This document shows, piece by piece, positions 9,685 through 18,946 of a stretch of DNA of 64,000 nt (its first letter is position 1; each line of letters opens with the position of its first letter). The notes beneath the pieces were generated by a model. It worked only from the letters and a program-made list of their open reading frames with translations. It did not search any database and was not told the origin of the DNA. Source of the stretch: Janibacter cremeus (GTDB lineage: Bacteria > Actinomycetota > Actinomycetes > Actinomycetales > Dermatophilaceae); contig NZ_CP115184.1 of the NCBI RefSeq assembly GCF_029395675.1, forward strand, positions 992,001 through 1,056,000. Reading direction: 5' to 3'. The position numbers and the translations under genes were made by a program.

Positions 9685-9789
9685 GGTGTCAGAGGCTACC
9701 GGCGGGGTAGTGATGGTGCGTCGCTCTCCCGCCACACGGGCCTGAAGGCGGATACCGTCGAAGTGTCCGGCCCACACAAGGAGCTCATC

Positions 9790-11034
9790 ATGGATTTCCT
9801 CAACAACACGGACTGGGGGTCACTGCTCGGCACCGTCCTCGCAGCGATCGCCATCCTGGTGGTCACATGGATCGTCGCCCTGGTCGTGAAGAAGCTGTTC
9901 ACCAAGCTCGCGACCAAGGTGCCCGCCCTGCAGAAGGCCGGCGCCGACGGCACCAGCATCGGTGCGACCCTTGGTTCCATCGCCTCCCTCCTGGTCTGGA
10001 TGTTCGGCCTCGTCGCCCTGCTCCAGCTCCTCGGCCTGAGCGCTGCGCTCGCGCCGATCCAGTCGCTGCTCGACGGTGTCCTCGGCTTCCTGCCGAACCT
10101 CATCGGCGCGATCGTCGTCTTCGTCGTCGGCGCACTCCTGGCGAAGGTCGTGCGCCAGCTCGTCGAGACGGCGCTGGGCGCGGTCCCGTTCGAGAAGTGG
10201 TTCAGCACCGCGGAGTCGAAGGCCAGCAGCATCCCCGGCAGCCCGACCGCACGCCCTGAGGGCGCCACCCCGCCCCCGCCGAACGCCCGGCCCGCGGAGG
10301 ACGGCGTCGCCGAGTCCATCCCGAAGGTCGTCGGCATCGTCCTCTACGCGCTGATCATGATCGTCGTGGCGATCGCCGCCCTGCAGATCCTGGGCATCAG
10401 GTCCATCTCGCAGCCGGCGGAGCAGATGCTGCAGACGATCTTCGACGCGATCCCGAACATCATCGCGGCCGGCATCATGCTCGCCCTGGGCGTGTTCATC
10501 GCCCGCTTCGCCGGCGACCTGCTCCGTCAGCTCCTGGACGGCATCGGTGTCGACCGTCAGCTGGCGTCCGTGGACGTCCTGCCGGAGGGCACCAGGGTCG
10601 TCCCGACCATCGCCAAGATCGTCCAGATCGGCATCGTGCTGTTCTTCGCCGTCATGGCGGCCCAGCTGCTGAACTTCCCGCAGATCACGAACTTCCTCAG
10701 CGAGGTCATCGAGCTCGGCGGCAGGGTCATCTTCGGTGCGGCGATCATCGCGGCCGGCTTCTTCATCGCCAACCTGCTGGCGAGGATGCTCTCCGGTGTC
10801 GGCGCGACGATCGTCAAGTACGCCACGATCGTGCTCTTCGTCGCCATGGGCCTGAAGTACATGGGCATCGCCGACTCGATCATCGAGCTCGGCTTCGGCG
10901 CCCTCGTCGTCGGTGGCGCCGCGGCCGCGGCGCTGGCCTTCGGGCTGGGTGGTCGCGACCAGGCCGCCCGTCAGCTCGAGCGGCTCTCGGCCAAGGCCGA
11001 GGCGCGCTCGCACGAGGATCGTCACCAGCTGTGA
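9790..11034 (+). CDS. Mechanosensitive-channel-like membrane protein (CmpX-type TM helices)
   Basis: A 414-residue integral membrane protein. Hydrophobic segments are visible near residues 10-35, 60-85, 95-125, 175-200, 215-240, 275-300, 315-340 and 355-385, several of them repeats of the conserved transmembrane helix found in MscS-like and CmpX-like proteins (for example FLPNLIGAIVVFVVGALLA and the similar IPNIIAAGIMLALGVFIARF). The soluble beta domain of classical MscS is not evident, so channel activity is uncertain. A proline-rich loop follows residue 145. The ATG at 9790 has an AAGGAG ribosome-binding site; a much longer open frame upstream is antisense to rlmC and is not coding. A strong terminator follows. 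Confidence 0.75.
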   Translation: MDFLNNTDWGSLLGTVLAAIAILVVTWIVALVVKKLFTKLATKVPALQKAGADGTSIGATLGSIASLLVWMFGLVALLQLLGLSAALAPIQSLLDGVLGFLPNLIGAIVVFVVGALLAKVVRQLVETALGAVPFEKWFSTAESKASSIPGSPTARPEGATPPPPNARPAEDGVAESIPKVVGIVLYALIMIVVAIAALQILGIRSISQPAEQMLQTIFDAIPNIIAAGIMLALGVFIARFAGDLLRQLLDGIGVDRQLASVDVLPEGTRVVPTIAKIVQIGIVLFFAVMAAQLLNFPQITNFLSEVIELGGRVIFGAAIIAAGFFIANLLARMLSGVGATIVKYATIVLFVAMGLKYMGIADSIIELGFGALVVGGAAAAALAFGLGGRDQAARQLERLSAKAEARSHEDRHQL

Positions 11035-11052
11035 CCAACCACCGCAGCTGAC

Positions 11053-11093
11053 GAAGGGGGCGGGCGCCGGGACACCGGCACCCCGCCCCCTTC
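11053..11093. terminator. Bidirectional intrinsic terminator
   Basis: A perfect 12-bp stem, GAAGGGGGCGGG (11053-11064) with CCCGCCCCCTTC (11082-11093), extended by an inner GCCGG/CCGGC stem around a GACA loop. It lies between the convergent channel-like gene and the acyl-CoA ligase gene and can serve both. The outer arm contains the word CGAAGGGGG that recurs through the window. Confidence 0.85.
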
Positions 11094-11102
11094 ATCGTCC
11101 AC

Positions 11103-12734
11103 CTACCCCCGCTCGAGGATCTCGCTCGCGCGCTCGCGCATCTCGACCTTGCGGACCTTGCCCGTGACGGTCATCGGGAACTGGTCGGTGACGTGCACGT
11201 ACCGGGGGATCTTGTAGTGGGCGAGCCTGCCGGTGGCGAACTCACGCACCTCCTCCGCGGTGAGGGACTGCGTCCCGGGCGAGAGGACGACCCACGCCAT
11301 GAGCTCCTCGCCGTACCTGTCGTCGGGGACCCCGATGACCTGCACGTCGGCGATCGCCGGGTGGGTGTAGAGGAACTCCTCGACCTCGCGCGGGTAGATG
11401 TTCTCCCCGCCGCGGATGACGAGGTCCTTGATCCGGCCGACGATGGTCACGTAGCCGTGCTCGTCCATGGTCGCCACATCGCCCGTGTGCATCCACCGGG
11501 CCGCGTCGACGGCCTCGGCGGTCTTGTCCGGCTGGTCCCAGTAGCCGAGCATGACGCTGTAGCCGCGCGTGCACAGCTCACCGGCCTCGCCGCGGGGGAG
11601 TGGGACACCGGTCACCGGGTCGACGATCTTGGTCTCGATGTGTGGCATCGAGCGGCCGACGGTCTCGGTGCGTCGGGTCAGGTCGTCGTCCATCCGGGTC
11701 ATCGTCGAGACCGGGGAGGTCTCGGTCATGCCGTAGCTGATGGCGACCTCGGACATGTTCATCTCGGCGACGACACGCCTCATGACCTCGACGGGGCACG
11801 TGGACCCGGCCATGATCCCGGTGCGCAGGCTGCTCAGGTCGTGGTCGGCGAAGTCGGGCAGGTCCAGCTCGGCGATGAACATCGTCGGGACGCCGTAGAG
11901 CGAGGTGCACTGCTCCCGGGCGACGGCCTCGAGGGTGGCGACCGGGTCGAAGGAGGGGGCCGGGATGACCATGCAGGCGCCGTGGGAGGTGGCTGCGAGG
12001 TTGCCCATGACCATGCCGAAGCAGTGGTAGAAGGGCACCGGGATGCAGATGCGGTCCTGCTCCGTGTAACCGATCATCTCGCCGACGAAGTACCCGTTGT
12101 TCAGGATGTTGTGGTGGCTCAGGGTCGCGCCCTTGGGGAAACCGGTCGTGCCGGAGGTGTACTGGATGTTGATCGGGTCGTCGGGGCCCAGGCCCCTGCC
12201 GCGCTCGGCCAGCTCCTCGTCGGTGACCCGGCTGCCAGCGGCCACCAGGTCGTCCCAGGACGACTCACCGATGTAAACCACGTCGGTCAGGGACGGCAGG
12301 TCCGGGCGCACCTCCTCGACCATCGACCGGTAGTCGGAGGTCTTGTGCGTGGTGGCGCTGACGAGCATCCGCATGCCCGACTGCTTGGCCACGTAGGTCA
12401 GCTCGTGCGAGCGGTACGCCGGGTTGACGTTGACCAGGATCGCCCCGATGCGGGCCGTGGCGTACTGCAGCAGCGTCCACTCCGGGCAGTTGGGCGACCA
12501 GATGCCGACGCGGTCACCGGCCGCGATCCCCGTGGCCATCAGCCCCTTGGCGAGCGCGTCGGTGTCGGCGAGCAGCTGGTCGTAGGTCCAGCGACGACCG
12601 CTCGGGACGTCGACGAGCGCCTCCCGGGCGCCGTGGGTGGCCGTGGTGCGCTCGAGATTGGCCCCGATGGTGTCGCCGAGCAGGGGCTCGTCGCAGATCC
12701 CCGAGGTGTACGAGGGCTGGGCGGGTTCGGTCAC
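11103..12734 (-). CDS. Acyl-CoA synthetase (AMP-forming), FadD-like
   Basis: A 543-residue adenylate-forming enzyme that activates a carboxylic acid, probably a fatty acid, to its CoA thioester. It shows the AMP-binding motif YTSGTTGFPKGA near residue 192, the adenine-contact motif SYGMTETSP near 330, the hinge/lysine region GRIKDLVIRGGENIYPREVEEFL near 430 and a C-terminal catalytic lysine in TVTGKVRKVEM. The GTG at 12734 is chosen because GGAGGAG lies 7 nt upstream; a longer open frame to 12854 would run through the upstream terminator. It stands alone between two terminators, so it has its own promoter. Chain-length preference cannot be told from sequence. Confidence 0.88.
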   Translation of the reverse strand: MTEPAQPSYTSGICDEPLLGDTIGANLERTTATHGAREALVDVPSGRRWTYDQLLADTDALAKGLMATGIAAGDRVGIWSPNCPEWTLLQYATARIGAILVNVNPAYRSHELTYVAKQSGMRMLVSATTHKTSDYRSMVEEVRPDLPSLTDVVYIGESSWDDLVAAGSRVTDEELAERGRGLGPDDPINIQYTSGTTGFPKGATLSHHNILNNGYFVGEMIGYTEQDRICIPVPFYHCFGMVMGNLAATSHGACMVIPAPSFDPVATLEAVAREQCTSLYGVPTMFIAELDLPDFADHDLSSLRTGIMAGSTCPVEVMRRVVAEMNMSEVAISYGMTETSPVSTMTRMDDDLTRRTETVGRSMPHIETKIVDPVTGVPLPRGEAGELCTRGYSVMLGYWDQPDKTAEAVDAARWMHTGDVATMDEHGYVTIVGRIKDLVIRGGENIYPREVEEFLYTHPAIADVQVIGVPDDRYGEELMAWVVLSPGTQSLTAEEVREFATGRLAHYKIPRYVHVTDQFPMTVTGKVRKVEMRERASEILERG

Positions 12735-12827
12735 GTCGACTCCTCCGTGGTCGTGACGGTGCGATGTGCCCACCCTGCCACCCGCCGTGCGGCTCCGGGG
12801 TCGTCCACACCGCGCCCGATCGTACGA

Positions 12828-12864
12828 GGGCCGGGCCGTGACCACGTCGGTCACGGCCCGGCCC
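12828..12864 (-). terminator. Intrinsic terminator of the bet operon
   Basis: A perfect 16-bp stem, from GGGCCGGGCCGTGACC (12828-12843) to its complement (12849-12864), with a 5-nt loop, 16 nt beyond the stop of the BCCT transporter gene. No T-tract is present, as is common in high-GC actinobacteria. Confidence 0.88.
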
Positions 12865-12879
12865 CTGCGGGCGGGTGCG

Positions 12880-14904
12880 TCAGACCTGCTCGGTCAGCGT
12901 CCCGGCGACGGTCCAGCGCTCGAAGTGGTCCAGCACGTCGTGGCAGATCTCCTCACCGCTGTAGGTGAAGACGTCGTACCCCCCGCCGCTGGGGAGGGCG
13001 ACCTCGAGCCGCGTGGTGCGGTCGTCGGCCTCGAGCATGCGGGCCCCGTAGCTGGGTGCGGGCACCCGGCGGGCGCGGACGGACCAGACGAAGGGGGTGG
13101 CCCCCTCGCCGATGACCAGCTGGGCCGAGCCCGGCGTGTCCGGCGTCCCGTCGGTCACGGCGACGTGGGCGACGTGGCCCTCGGCCTCCATGGCCGTGGC
13201 GACCTCGTTCAGCGCCGGGACCACCACCGTCGCGAGACGTTCGTTCGCGCGCTTGAGGGAGACGGTGCCGAAGCTGTGCGACAACCGCTGCCGCCAGGAT
13301 GTCCGGTGGCTGGTCTCCTGGCCGGCCAGGTGCGTGGCCAGCGACAACCGGGCAGCGTCGAACTGGGCCCGCTCGGCCTCGAGAGCCTTGTGCAGGCCGA
13401 CCATGACCAGGATCATCACGACCGCGAACGGCAGCCCCATGATGATCGTCGCGTACTGCAGGGCGACGATCCCGCCGACGACGAGCATCGCGATGGTCAG
13501 GACGCCGGTCGCGACCGCCCACACGATGCGCAACCACGCCCGGGCATCGGTCTCGCTGTCGGGCAGGTCGGAGGTCAGGTTCGCCATGACGAGCGCCCCG
13601 GAGTCGGCCGACGTCACGTAGAAGAGCAGTCCGACGAAGGTGGCCAGACCCACGAGGAAGAAGGCGCCCGGGTACTGCTGCAGCAGGGTGTAGAAGCCCT
13701 CCTCGGGCTGGTTCATCGCGAGGTCGCCGAAGGCGGCGTCGCCGTCGGCGATCTGCTTGACGGCGGAGTTGCCGAAGATCGAGACCCACATGACGATGTA
13801 GCTGAAGGGGATCGTCAGGGTGCCGAACATGAACTGCCCGATCGTGCGGCCCTTGGAGATGCGCGCGAGGAACATCCCGACGAAGGATGCCCAGGCGACC
13901 CACCAGGCCCAGAAGAAGAGGGTCCACAGGTTCATCCACTCGGCCGGGTGGTCGAAGGCCATCGTGTCCAGGGTCATCCCGGGGAACATCGAGACGAAGT
14001 CCCCGACGTTCATCGTGATGGCTCGCAGGAGGAAGGTCGTGTTGCCGGTCACGAGGATCCACAGCGCGAGCAGGATGGCCAGGATGACGTTGAGCTGGCT
14101 GAGGATGCGGATGCCGCGGTCGACGCCCGTGGTGGCGGAGACCGTCGCGACGGCGACCGCGAGCACGACGAGGCCCACCTGCGCGGGGATGCCCTGCGGG
14201 ACGTCGAACAGTACGCCGAGGCCGACGTTGAGCATGACGACGCCGATGCCCAACGAGGTGGCGACACCGAAGATCGTGCCGAGGATCGTGGCGATGTCGA
14301 CGGTGTCACCGATCGGTCCGCGGATGCGCTTGCCGAAGATCGGGTACAGCGCGGAGCGCACGGCCAGGGGCAACTTCTTGCGGTGCGCGAAGTAGCCGAG
14401 GGCGACGCCCATGAGTGCGTACATGCCCCAGCCGGTGATGCCGTAGTGGAAGAGGGTCCACACGGTCGCCTCACGCGCGGCCTCCACCGTGCCACCCTCG
14501 CCCTGCGGGGGTGCGAGGAACTGGCTGGCGGGCTCGGCGACGGCGAAGAACATCACGTCGGTGCCGATACCGGCGGCGAAGAGCATGGCGGCCCAGGCGA
14601 AGGTGGAGAACTCCGGGCGGTCGTCCTCGTCGCCCAGGCGGACGCGGGCGTACCGGACGCCGACGTAGACGACGAAGACCAGGATGACCGTCGCCAGGGC
14701 GATGTAGAACCACCCGAACCAGTCACCGATCCGGGTGACGAGGGTGCCGAGGGTGCTCTCGGCGGAGCCGGGGGCGACGAGCGCCCAGACGGCGATCAGG
14801 CCGATGAACGCCCCGGAGACCGCGAGCACGGTCGTCTTGACGCGGGGTGCGCTCGGGCGGTCCGCACTCAGCTCGGGGTCGATCGAGGTGTCGGTCGCGC
14901 TCAC
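12880..14904 (-). CDS. BCCT family choline/betaine transporter
   Basis: A 674-residue secondary transporter of the betaine-choline-carnitine family in the cytoplasmic membrane. About twelve hydrophobic helices are visible, and the family signature [23 protein letters not shown] lies near residue 330. A soluble C-terminal domain of about 150 residues follows the last helix, the part that senses osmotic state in some members. The GTG start at 14904 overlaps the betA stop by 4 nt (GTGA), with GGGAG as its ribosome-binding site. As the last gene of betB-betA-transporter it most likely imports choline, the substrate of BetA; glycine betaine is the alternative. Confidence 0.9.
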   Translation of the reverse strand: MSATDTSIDPELSADRPSAPRVKTTVLAVSGAFIGLIAVWALVAPGSAESTLGTLVTRIGDWFGWFYIALATVILVFVVYVGVRYARVRLGDEDDRPEFSTFAWAAMLFAAGIGTDVMFFAVAEPASQFLAPPQGEGGTVEAAREATVWTLFHYGITGWGMYALMGVALGYFAHRKKLPLAVRSALYPIFGKRIRGPIGDTVDIATILGTIFGVATSLGIGVVMLNVGLGVLFDVPQGIPAQVGLVVLAVAVATVSATTGVDRGIRILSQLNVILAILLALWILVTGNTTFLLRAITMNVGDFVSMFPGMTLDTMAFDHPAEWMNLWTLFFWAWWVAWASFVGMFLARISKGRTIGQFMFGTLTIPFSYIVMWVSIFGNSAVKQIADGDAAFGDLAMNQPEEGFYTLLQQYPGAFFLVGLATFVGLLFYVTSADSGALVMANLTSDLPDSETDARAWLRIVWAVATGVLTIAMLVVGGIVALQYATIIMGLPFAVVMILVMVGLHKALEAERAQFDAARLSLATHLAGQETSHRTSWRQRLSHSFGTVSLKRANERLATVVVPALNEVATAMEAEGHVAHVAVTDGTPDTPGSAQLVIGEGATPFVWSVRARRVPAPSYGARMLEADDRTTRLEVALPSGGGYDVFTYSGEEICHDVLDHFERWTVAGTLTEQV

Positions 14905-16661
14905 TGCTCATCTCCCTTCGTCGACGCGCTCTGCATGGCGTCCAGGGCGCTCGGCAGGTGGTCCCGGGAGTTCCACGCGTGGTTGCGCGGGTCGCCCTCG
15001 GGGTAGAGCGGCATCCCCTCGTTCGCGCGATACACCGGCGGATGCTCGGCGGCGAGGGGGGTGTTCCCGGCGATGAGGTCGGCGGCCTTCTCCGCCACCA
15101 TCATCACCGGCGCGTAGATGTTGCCGTTGGTGATGGTCGGGAAGACGGAGGCGTCCACGACGCGCAGCCCCTCCGTGCCGTGCACCTTCATCGTCGTGGG
15201 GTCGACCACTGCCATCTCGTCGGTCCCCATCTTGGCGCTGCACGAGGGGTGCAGTGCCGTCTCGGCGTCCTGCGCGACCCAGTCGATGATCTCCTGGTCG
15301 GTCTCGACGCCCGGGCCGGGGGAGATCTCGCCCCCGTCGAAGGGGGCGAAGGCCGGCTGGTCGAGGATGTGCCGAGCGGCGCGCACGACCTCGACCCACT
15401 CCCGGCGGTCGCGCTCGGTCGAGAGGTAGTTGAAGAGGATGCCCGGCTTGGTGAACGGGTCGTCGTTCTTGATCCGCACGTGGCCGCGCACGTCGGAGTT
15501 CATCGGGCCGATGTGCACCTGGTACCCGTGCTTGCCGCCCGCGGCGGTGCCGTCGTAACGCACGGCGATGGGCAGGAAGTGGAACATCAGGTTCGGGTAC
15601 GCGACGTCGTCGTTGGTGCGGATGAAGCCACCGCCCTCGAAGTGGTTCGAGGCGCCGACCCCGCGGTTGAGGAAGAGCCACTCGGCACCGATGTACGGCG
15701 CCTTCCACTTCTTCAACCACGGCGCGATGGAGACCGGCTGCAGGCTCTCGTGCTGCAGGTAGACCTCGAGGTGGTCCTGGAGGTTCTCGCCGACTCCGGG
15801 CAGGTCGATGTGCGGCGTGACACCCGCGGCGCGCAGGGTCTCCGGGTCACCGACGCCGGACAGCTGCAGCAGCTGGGGGGTGTTGAAGGCGCCGCCGCAG
15901 AGGATGACCTCGCCGGCGTCCACGGAGTGGTGGCGCTTACCGGCGCGCACGAAGTCGACGCCGGTGACGCGATTGCCCTGCCAGCGCAGCGTGGTGACGG
16001 TCGCGAGGGTGGTGATGTCGAGGTTCTTGCGGTCACGGATGGGACGCAGGTAGGCCCGGGAGGCCGACATCCGGCTGCCCTTGGACACATTGCGGTCGAA
16101 GGGGGCGAAGCCCTCCTGGCGGTAGCCGTTGACGTCGTCCGTGCGGGCGAACCCGGCCTGCTCCGTCGCCTCGAAGAAGGCCTGGAAGAGCGGGCTGGAG
16201 GCGGGTCCGCGCTCGAGGGTGAGCGGACCGGCGCCGCCACGCCAGGCGTCGGCGCCGGCGGTCGTGGTCTCCATCCGCTTGAAGTAGGGCAGGCAGTGGG
16301 CGTAGTCCCAGTGCTCCATGCCGTCGAAGGTGGCCCACTTGTCGAAGTCACCCGCGTTGCCGCGCTGGAAGATCATGCCGTTGATGCTCGAGCTGCCACC
16401 GAGGACCTTGCCGCGGGCGTGCTTGACGCGGCGACCGCCCATGTGCGGCTCGGGGTCGCTCTCGTAGGCCCAGTCGTACAACGGGTTTCCCGCCGGGAAC
16501 ATCAGTGCGGCCGGCATGTGGATCAGCGGGTCGGCGATGAAGTCCGCCCGCCCTGCCTCGAGCACGAGCACGCTCGTGCTCTCGTCCGAGCTGAGCCGGT
16601 TGGCCAGCGCGGAGCCGGCCGAGCCTCCTCCGACGATGACGTAGTCATAGCGCTGTTTCAT
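14901..16661 (-). CDS. betA: Choline dehydrogenase
   Basis: A 586-residue GMC-family flavoprotein that oxidises choline to betaine aldehyde (and can take it on to betaine). Seen are the FAD-binding [19 protein letters not shown] at the N-terminus, the GMC signature [19 protein letters not shown] near residue 85, the second GMC signature [15 protein letters not shown] near 255 and the catalytic-histidine segment [10 protein letters not shown] near 465. It is somewhat longer than E. coli BetA because of a C-terminal tail. It lies 63 nt after betB and overlaps the transporter gene by 4 nt, so the three are one operon. GMC oxidoreductases of other specificity are less likely given these neighbours. 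Confidence 0.92.
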   Translation of the reverse strand: MKQRYDYVIVGGGSAGSALANRLSSDESTSVLVLEAGRADFIADPLIHMPAALMFPAGNPLYDWAYESDPEPHMGGRRVKHARGKVLGGSSSINGMIFQRGNAGDFDKWATFDGMEHWDYAHCLPYFKRMETTTAGADAWRGGAGPLTLERGPASSPLFQAFFEATEQAGFARTDDVNGYRQEGFAPFDRNVSKGSRMSASRAYLRPIRDRKNLDITTLATVTTLRWQGNRVTGVDFVRAGKRHHSVDAGEVILCGGAFNTPQLLQLSGVGDPETLRAAGVTPHIDLPGVGENLQDHLEVYLQHESLQPVSIAPWLKKWKAPYIGAEWLFLNRGVGASNHFEGGGFIRTNDDVAYPNLMFHFLPIAVRYDGTAAGGKHGYQVHIGPMNSDVRGHVRIKNDDPFTKPGILFNYLSTERDRREWVEVVRAARHILDQPAFAPFDGGEISPGPGVETDQEIIDWVAQDAETALHPSCSAKMGTDEMAVVDPTTMKVHGTEGLRVVDASVFPTITNGNIYAPVMMVAEKAADLIAGNTPLAAEHPPVYRANEGMPLYPEGDPRNHAWNSRDHLPSALDAMQSASTKGDEQ

Positions 16662-16724
16662 GGGGTCCTTCCGTCGTGCGTGTGGCGAACGCGATGGCGT
16701 GTGGTCGGTACTTCTCGGGCCCGG

Positions 16725-18218
16725 TCAGGCCTGCTCGTCGCCGAACCACCCAGTGGTGGCCGGTCGACTGTTGTGCCAGATGTGCTTGCTCTCCTGGTAC
16801 TCGTGCAGGCCGGCCAGGCCGAGCTCGCGCCCGATGCCGGACTGCTTCATGCCGCCCCACTCGGCGGCCGGGACGTAGGGGTGGAAGTCGTTGATCCAGA
16901 TCGTCCCGTGGCGCAGGCGGCGCGAGACCCGCTCGGCACGGCCGGCGTTCTCCGTCCACACGGCGCCGGCGAGACCGTAGATCGTGTCGTTGGCCAGGGA
17001 GACGGCGGCCTCCTCGCGGGCCTCGGGGGACTCGCCGGTGAAGGTCTCCACCGTGAGCACCGGACCAAAGGACTCGTCCTGCACGCAGGACATGTCGGCG
17101 GTGCACTCGTCGAGGATCGTCGGGGGGTAGTAGCTTCCGGCCGCGAGGTCGCCTCCGGGGCGCTCGCCGCCGCAGCGCAGGACCGCTCCCTCGGCCACGG
17201 CCGCCTCGACGTACGCCTCGACCTTGCGGCGGTGGTCCTCGCTGATGAGCGGTCCGGTCTCGGCGTCCTCGTCGAAGGGTCCGCCCATCCGGATGGTCCC
17301 CGCCCGCCGCACGAGCTCGTCGACGACCCGGTCGTGCACGGAGTCCTCGACGATCAGTCGTGACCCGGCAGAGCAGACCTGGCCCGAGTCGAGGAAGATC
17401 GCCGTGAGGGCGTTGTCGATCGCGGCATCCATGTCCGCGTCGGCGAAGATGATGTTCGGGTTCTTGCCGCCGAGCTCGAGGGCGATGTTCTTCACCGTGC
17501 CGGCTGCCGCGGCCATGATCGTGCGGCCGGTCTCGAGACCACCGGTGAACGACACGAGGTCGACCTCGGGGGCGCTGGTCATCGTCGCGCCGACGGTCGA
17601 CCCCGGGCCCAGCACGAGGTTGGCGACGCCGTCGGGCAGGCCCTCCTCGACGAGCGTGCGCACGAGCCAGATGGCGGTCTGCGGGGTGAGCTCGCTCGGC
17701 TTGAGGACGAAGGTGTTGCCCGCGGCCAGGGCCGGCGCGACCTTCCACGCCGTCTGCAGCAGCGGGAAGTTCCACGGCGTGATCATCGCGCAGACGCCGA
17801 CGGGCTCGTGGACGATCCGCGAGGAGACGTCCGGGGTGCCCGGGTCGACGACGCGGCCGGCCTCGGCCTGCGCCAGTGCGGCGAAGTGGCGGAAGACCGC
17901 GACGATGTCCTGCATGTCCATGCGCGACTCGACGAAGCGCTTGCCGGTGTCCTGCGACTCGAGGCGGGCGACGTCGTCGAGCTCGCGCTCCAGCCGGTCG
18001 GCGAGGCGGTGCAGCAGGGCGGCGCGCTCGGGCGCCGGGGTGTTCGGCCACGGGCCGTTGTCGAAGGCCGCCCGTGCGGCCCGGACGGCGTCCTGGGCGT
18101 CGGCCACGCCCCCTTCGTCCACGGTCACGACCACGGATCCGTCAGCGGGACAGGTGATCTCTCGGGTCTCACCGGAAACGGCGGTGCGCCATTCGCCGGC
18201 GATGTGCAGCGTCGTCAT
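16725..18218 (-). CDS. betB: Betaine-aldehyde dehydrogenase
   Basis: A 497-residue NAD(P)+-dependent aldehyde dehydrogenase that converts betaine aldehyde to the osmoprotectant glycine betaine. It has the TPWNFPLLQTAWKVAPAL segment near residue 155, the catalytic-glutamate motif LELGGKNPNIIF near 258, and the catalytic cysteine in SGQVCSAGSRL near 292. The ATG at 18218 is preceded by AAGGAG 6 nt upstream; an in-frame start further out would lie inside the operator. First gene of betB-betA-transporter. A TetR-type operator overlaps its promoter region, so expression is probably released by an inducer such as choline. Confidence 0.92.
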   Translation of the reverse strand: MTTLHIAGEWRTAVSGETREITCPADGSVVVTVDEGGVADAQDAVRAARAAFDNGPWPNTPAPERAALLHRLADRLERELDDVARLESQDTGKRFVESRMDMQDIVAVFRHFAALAQAEAGRVVDPGTPDVSSRIVHEPVGVCAMITPWNFPLLQTAWKVAPALAAGNTFVLKPSELTPQTAIWLVRTLVEEGLPDGVANLVLGPGSTVGATMTSAPEVDLVSFTGGLETGRTIMAAAAGTVKNIALELGGKNPNIIFADADMDAAIDNALTAIFLDSGQVCSAGSRLIVEDSVHDRVVDELVRRAGTIRMGGPFDEDAETGPLISEDHRRKVEAYVEAAVAEGAVLRCGGERPGGDLAAGSYYPPTILDECTADMSCVQDESFGPVLTVETFTGESPEAREEAAVSLANDTIYGLAGAVWTENAGRAERVSRRLRHGTIWINDFHPYVPAAEWGGMKQSGIGRELGLAGLHEYQESKHIWHNSRPATTGWFGDEQA

Positions 18219-18253
18219 GGGACTCCTTCGGTCGACTCGGGGTCGCGTCGACA

Positions 18254-18291
18254 GTAACGCACGTTTCACCAGTAACCGAAACGCGCGTTAC
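18254..18291. promoter_or_regulatory. TetR-type operator between betB and the regulator gene
   Basis: Two 14-nt arms, GTAACGCACGTTTC (18254-18267) and GAAACGCGCGTTAC (18278-18291), form an inverted repeat with one mismatch and a 10-nt spacer. It fills the 88-nt gap between the divergent betB (start 18218) and TetR (start 18307) genes, so a dimeric regulator bound here could control both directions. The palindrome is observed; the regulator-site pairing is inferred from position. Confidence 0.75.
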
Positions 18292-18306
18292 GGTTAGGGT
18301 GTGACC

Positions 18307-18921
18307 ATGACCAGCCACGTCCGCAAGCGTCCGGCTCGGGAGCGCCTGCTCGCCGCCGCCGACGAGCTGATGTTCGTCGACGGTGTCGTGCTGACCCCGG
18401 TCGACGTGATCCTCAAGCGGGCCCACGCCTCGGCCGCGACGCTGTACTCGAACTTCGGCAACAAGGACGGTCTGATCGCCGCCGCGCTCGAGCGCCGGCT
18501 CGCGGACTGGACGCAGGCGTGGGACGCGGCCATCGCGGCGGCCGACTCGCCGACCGGTCGGCTGTTCGCGATCTTCCCGGCGCTGCGCCACTACCAGCGC
18601 GAGCGGCTCGAGGAGCGTTGGTGCGCCTTCAGCGGGACCGCTGCGGCGATGGATCGCCCACCCGAGGGGGTCGCCGAGATGCTCGAGGCCGAGGACGAGC
18701 TCCTCCACGCCCGGTTGCGCGCATTCGCGGGGGAGGTGGCCGGCGAGGAGCGCGCCCAGGAGCTGGCCGACCAGGTGGCCGTCGCCTATCTCGGCACCCT
18801 CACCGGGATGCTGCGCGGCGACCAGGAGACGGCGATCGCTCGTGGAGAGCGCGTCGCCCGAACTCTCGTGGCGTCGGTGGTGGGGGAGGGGCGGCCGGAT
18901 CTGCTTGGATCGGAGGAGTAG
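18307..18921 (+). CDS. TetR family transcriptional regulator, probable BetI-like
   Basis: A 204-residue DNA-binding regulator. Its N-terminal helix-turn-helix is typical of TetR: RERLLAAADELMFVDGV, then VDVILKRAHASAATLYSNFGNKDGLIAAAL near residues 32-60. The rest is the helical ligand/dimer domain, without recognisable residues for a specific ligand. The ATG at 18307 has AGGGTG 5 nt upstream; a GTG at 18301 would give two more residues. It is divergent from betB across a palindromic operator, so it most likely represses the bet operon and itself. It is followed after 25 nt by the UvrA-like gene, which could be its target instead. Confidence 0.85.
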   Translation: MTSHVRKRPARERLLAAADELMFVDGVVLTPVDVILKRAHASAATLYSNFGNKDGLIAAALERRLADWTQAWDAAIAAADSPTGRLFAIFPALRHYQRERLEERWCAFSGTAAAMDRPPEGVAEMLEAEDELLHARLRAFAGEVAGEERAQELADQVAVAYLGTLTGMLRGDQETAIARGERVARTLVASVVGEGRPDLLGSEE

Positions 18922-18946
18922 ACCCGCCCCCGTCCCCGGAGTGCCG

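Noticed and set aside
8458..9789. Plus-strand extension that would fuse to the mechanosensitive-channel-like protein
   Set aside because: This part is antisense to rlmC; the channel-like protein has its own ribosome-binding site and ATG at 9790.
12766..15006. Plus-strand open frame of 746 codons antisense to the BCCT transporter
   Set aside because: High-GC antisense artefact rich in D, E, R, G, with no domain; the minus strand encodes a full BCCT protein with the family signature.
14847..17363. Plus-strand open frame of 838 codons antisense to betA and betB
   Set aside because: No recognisable domain; overlaps two enzymes with complete active sites.
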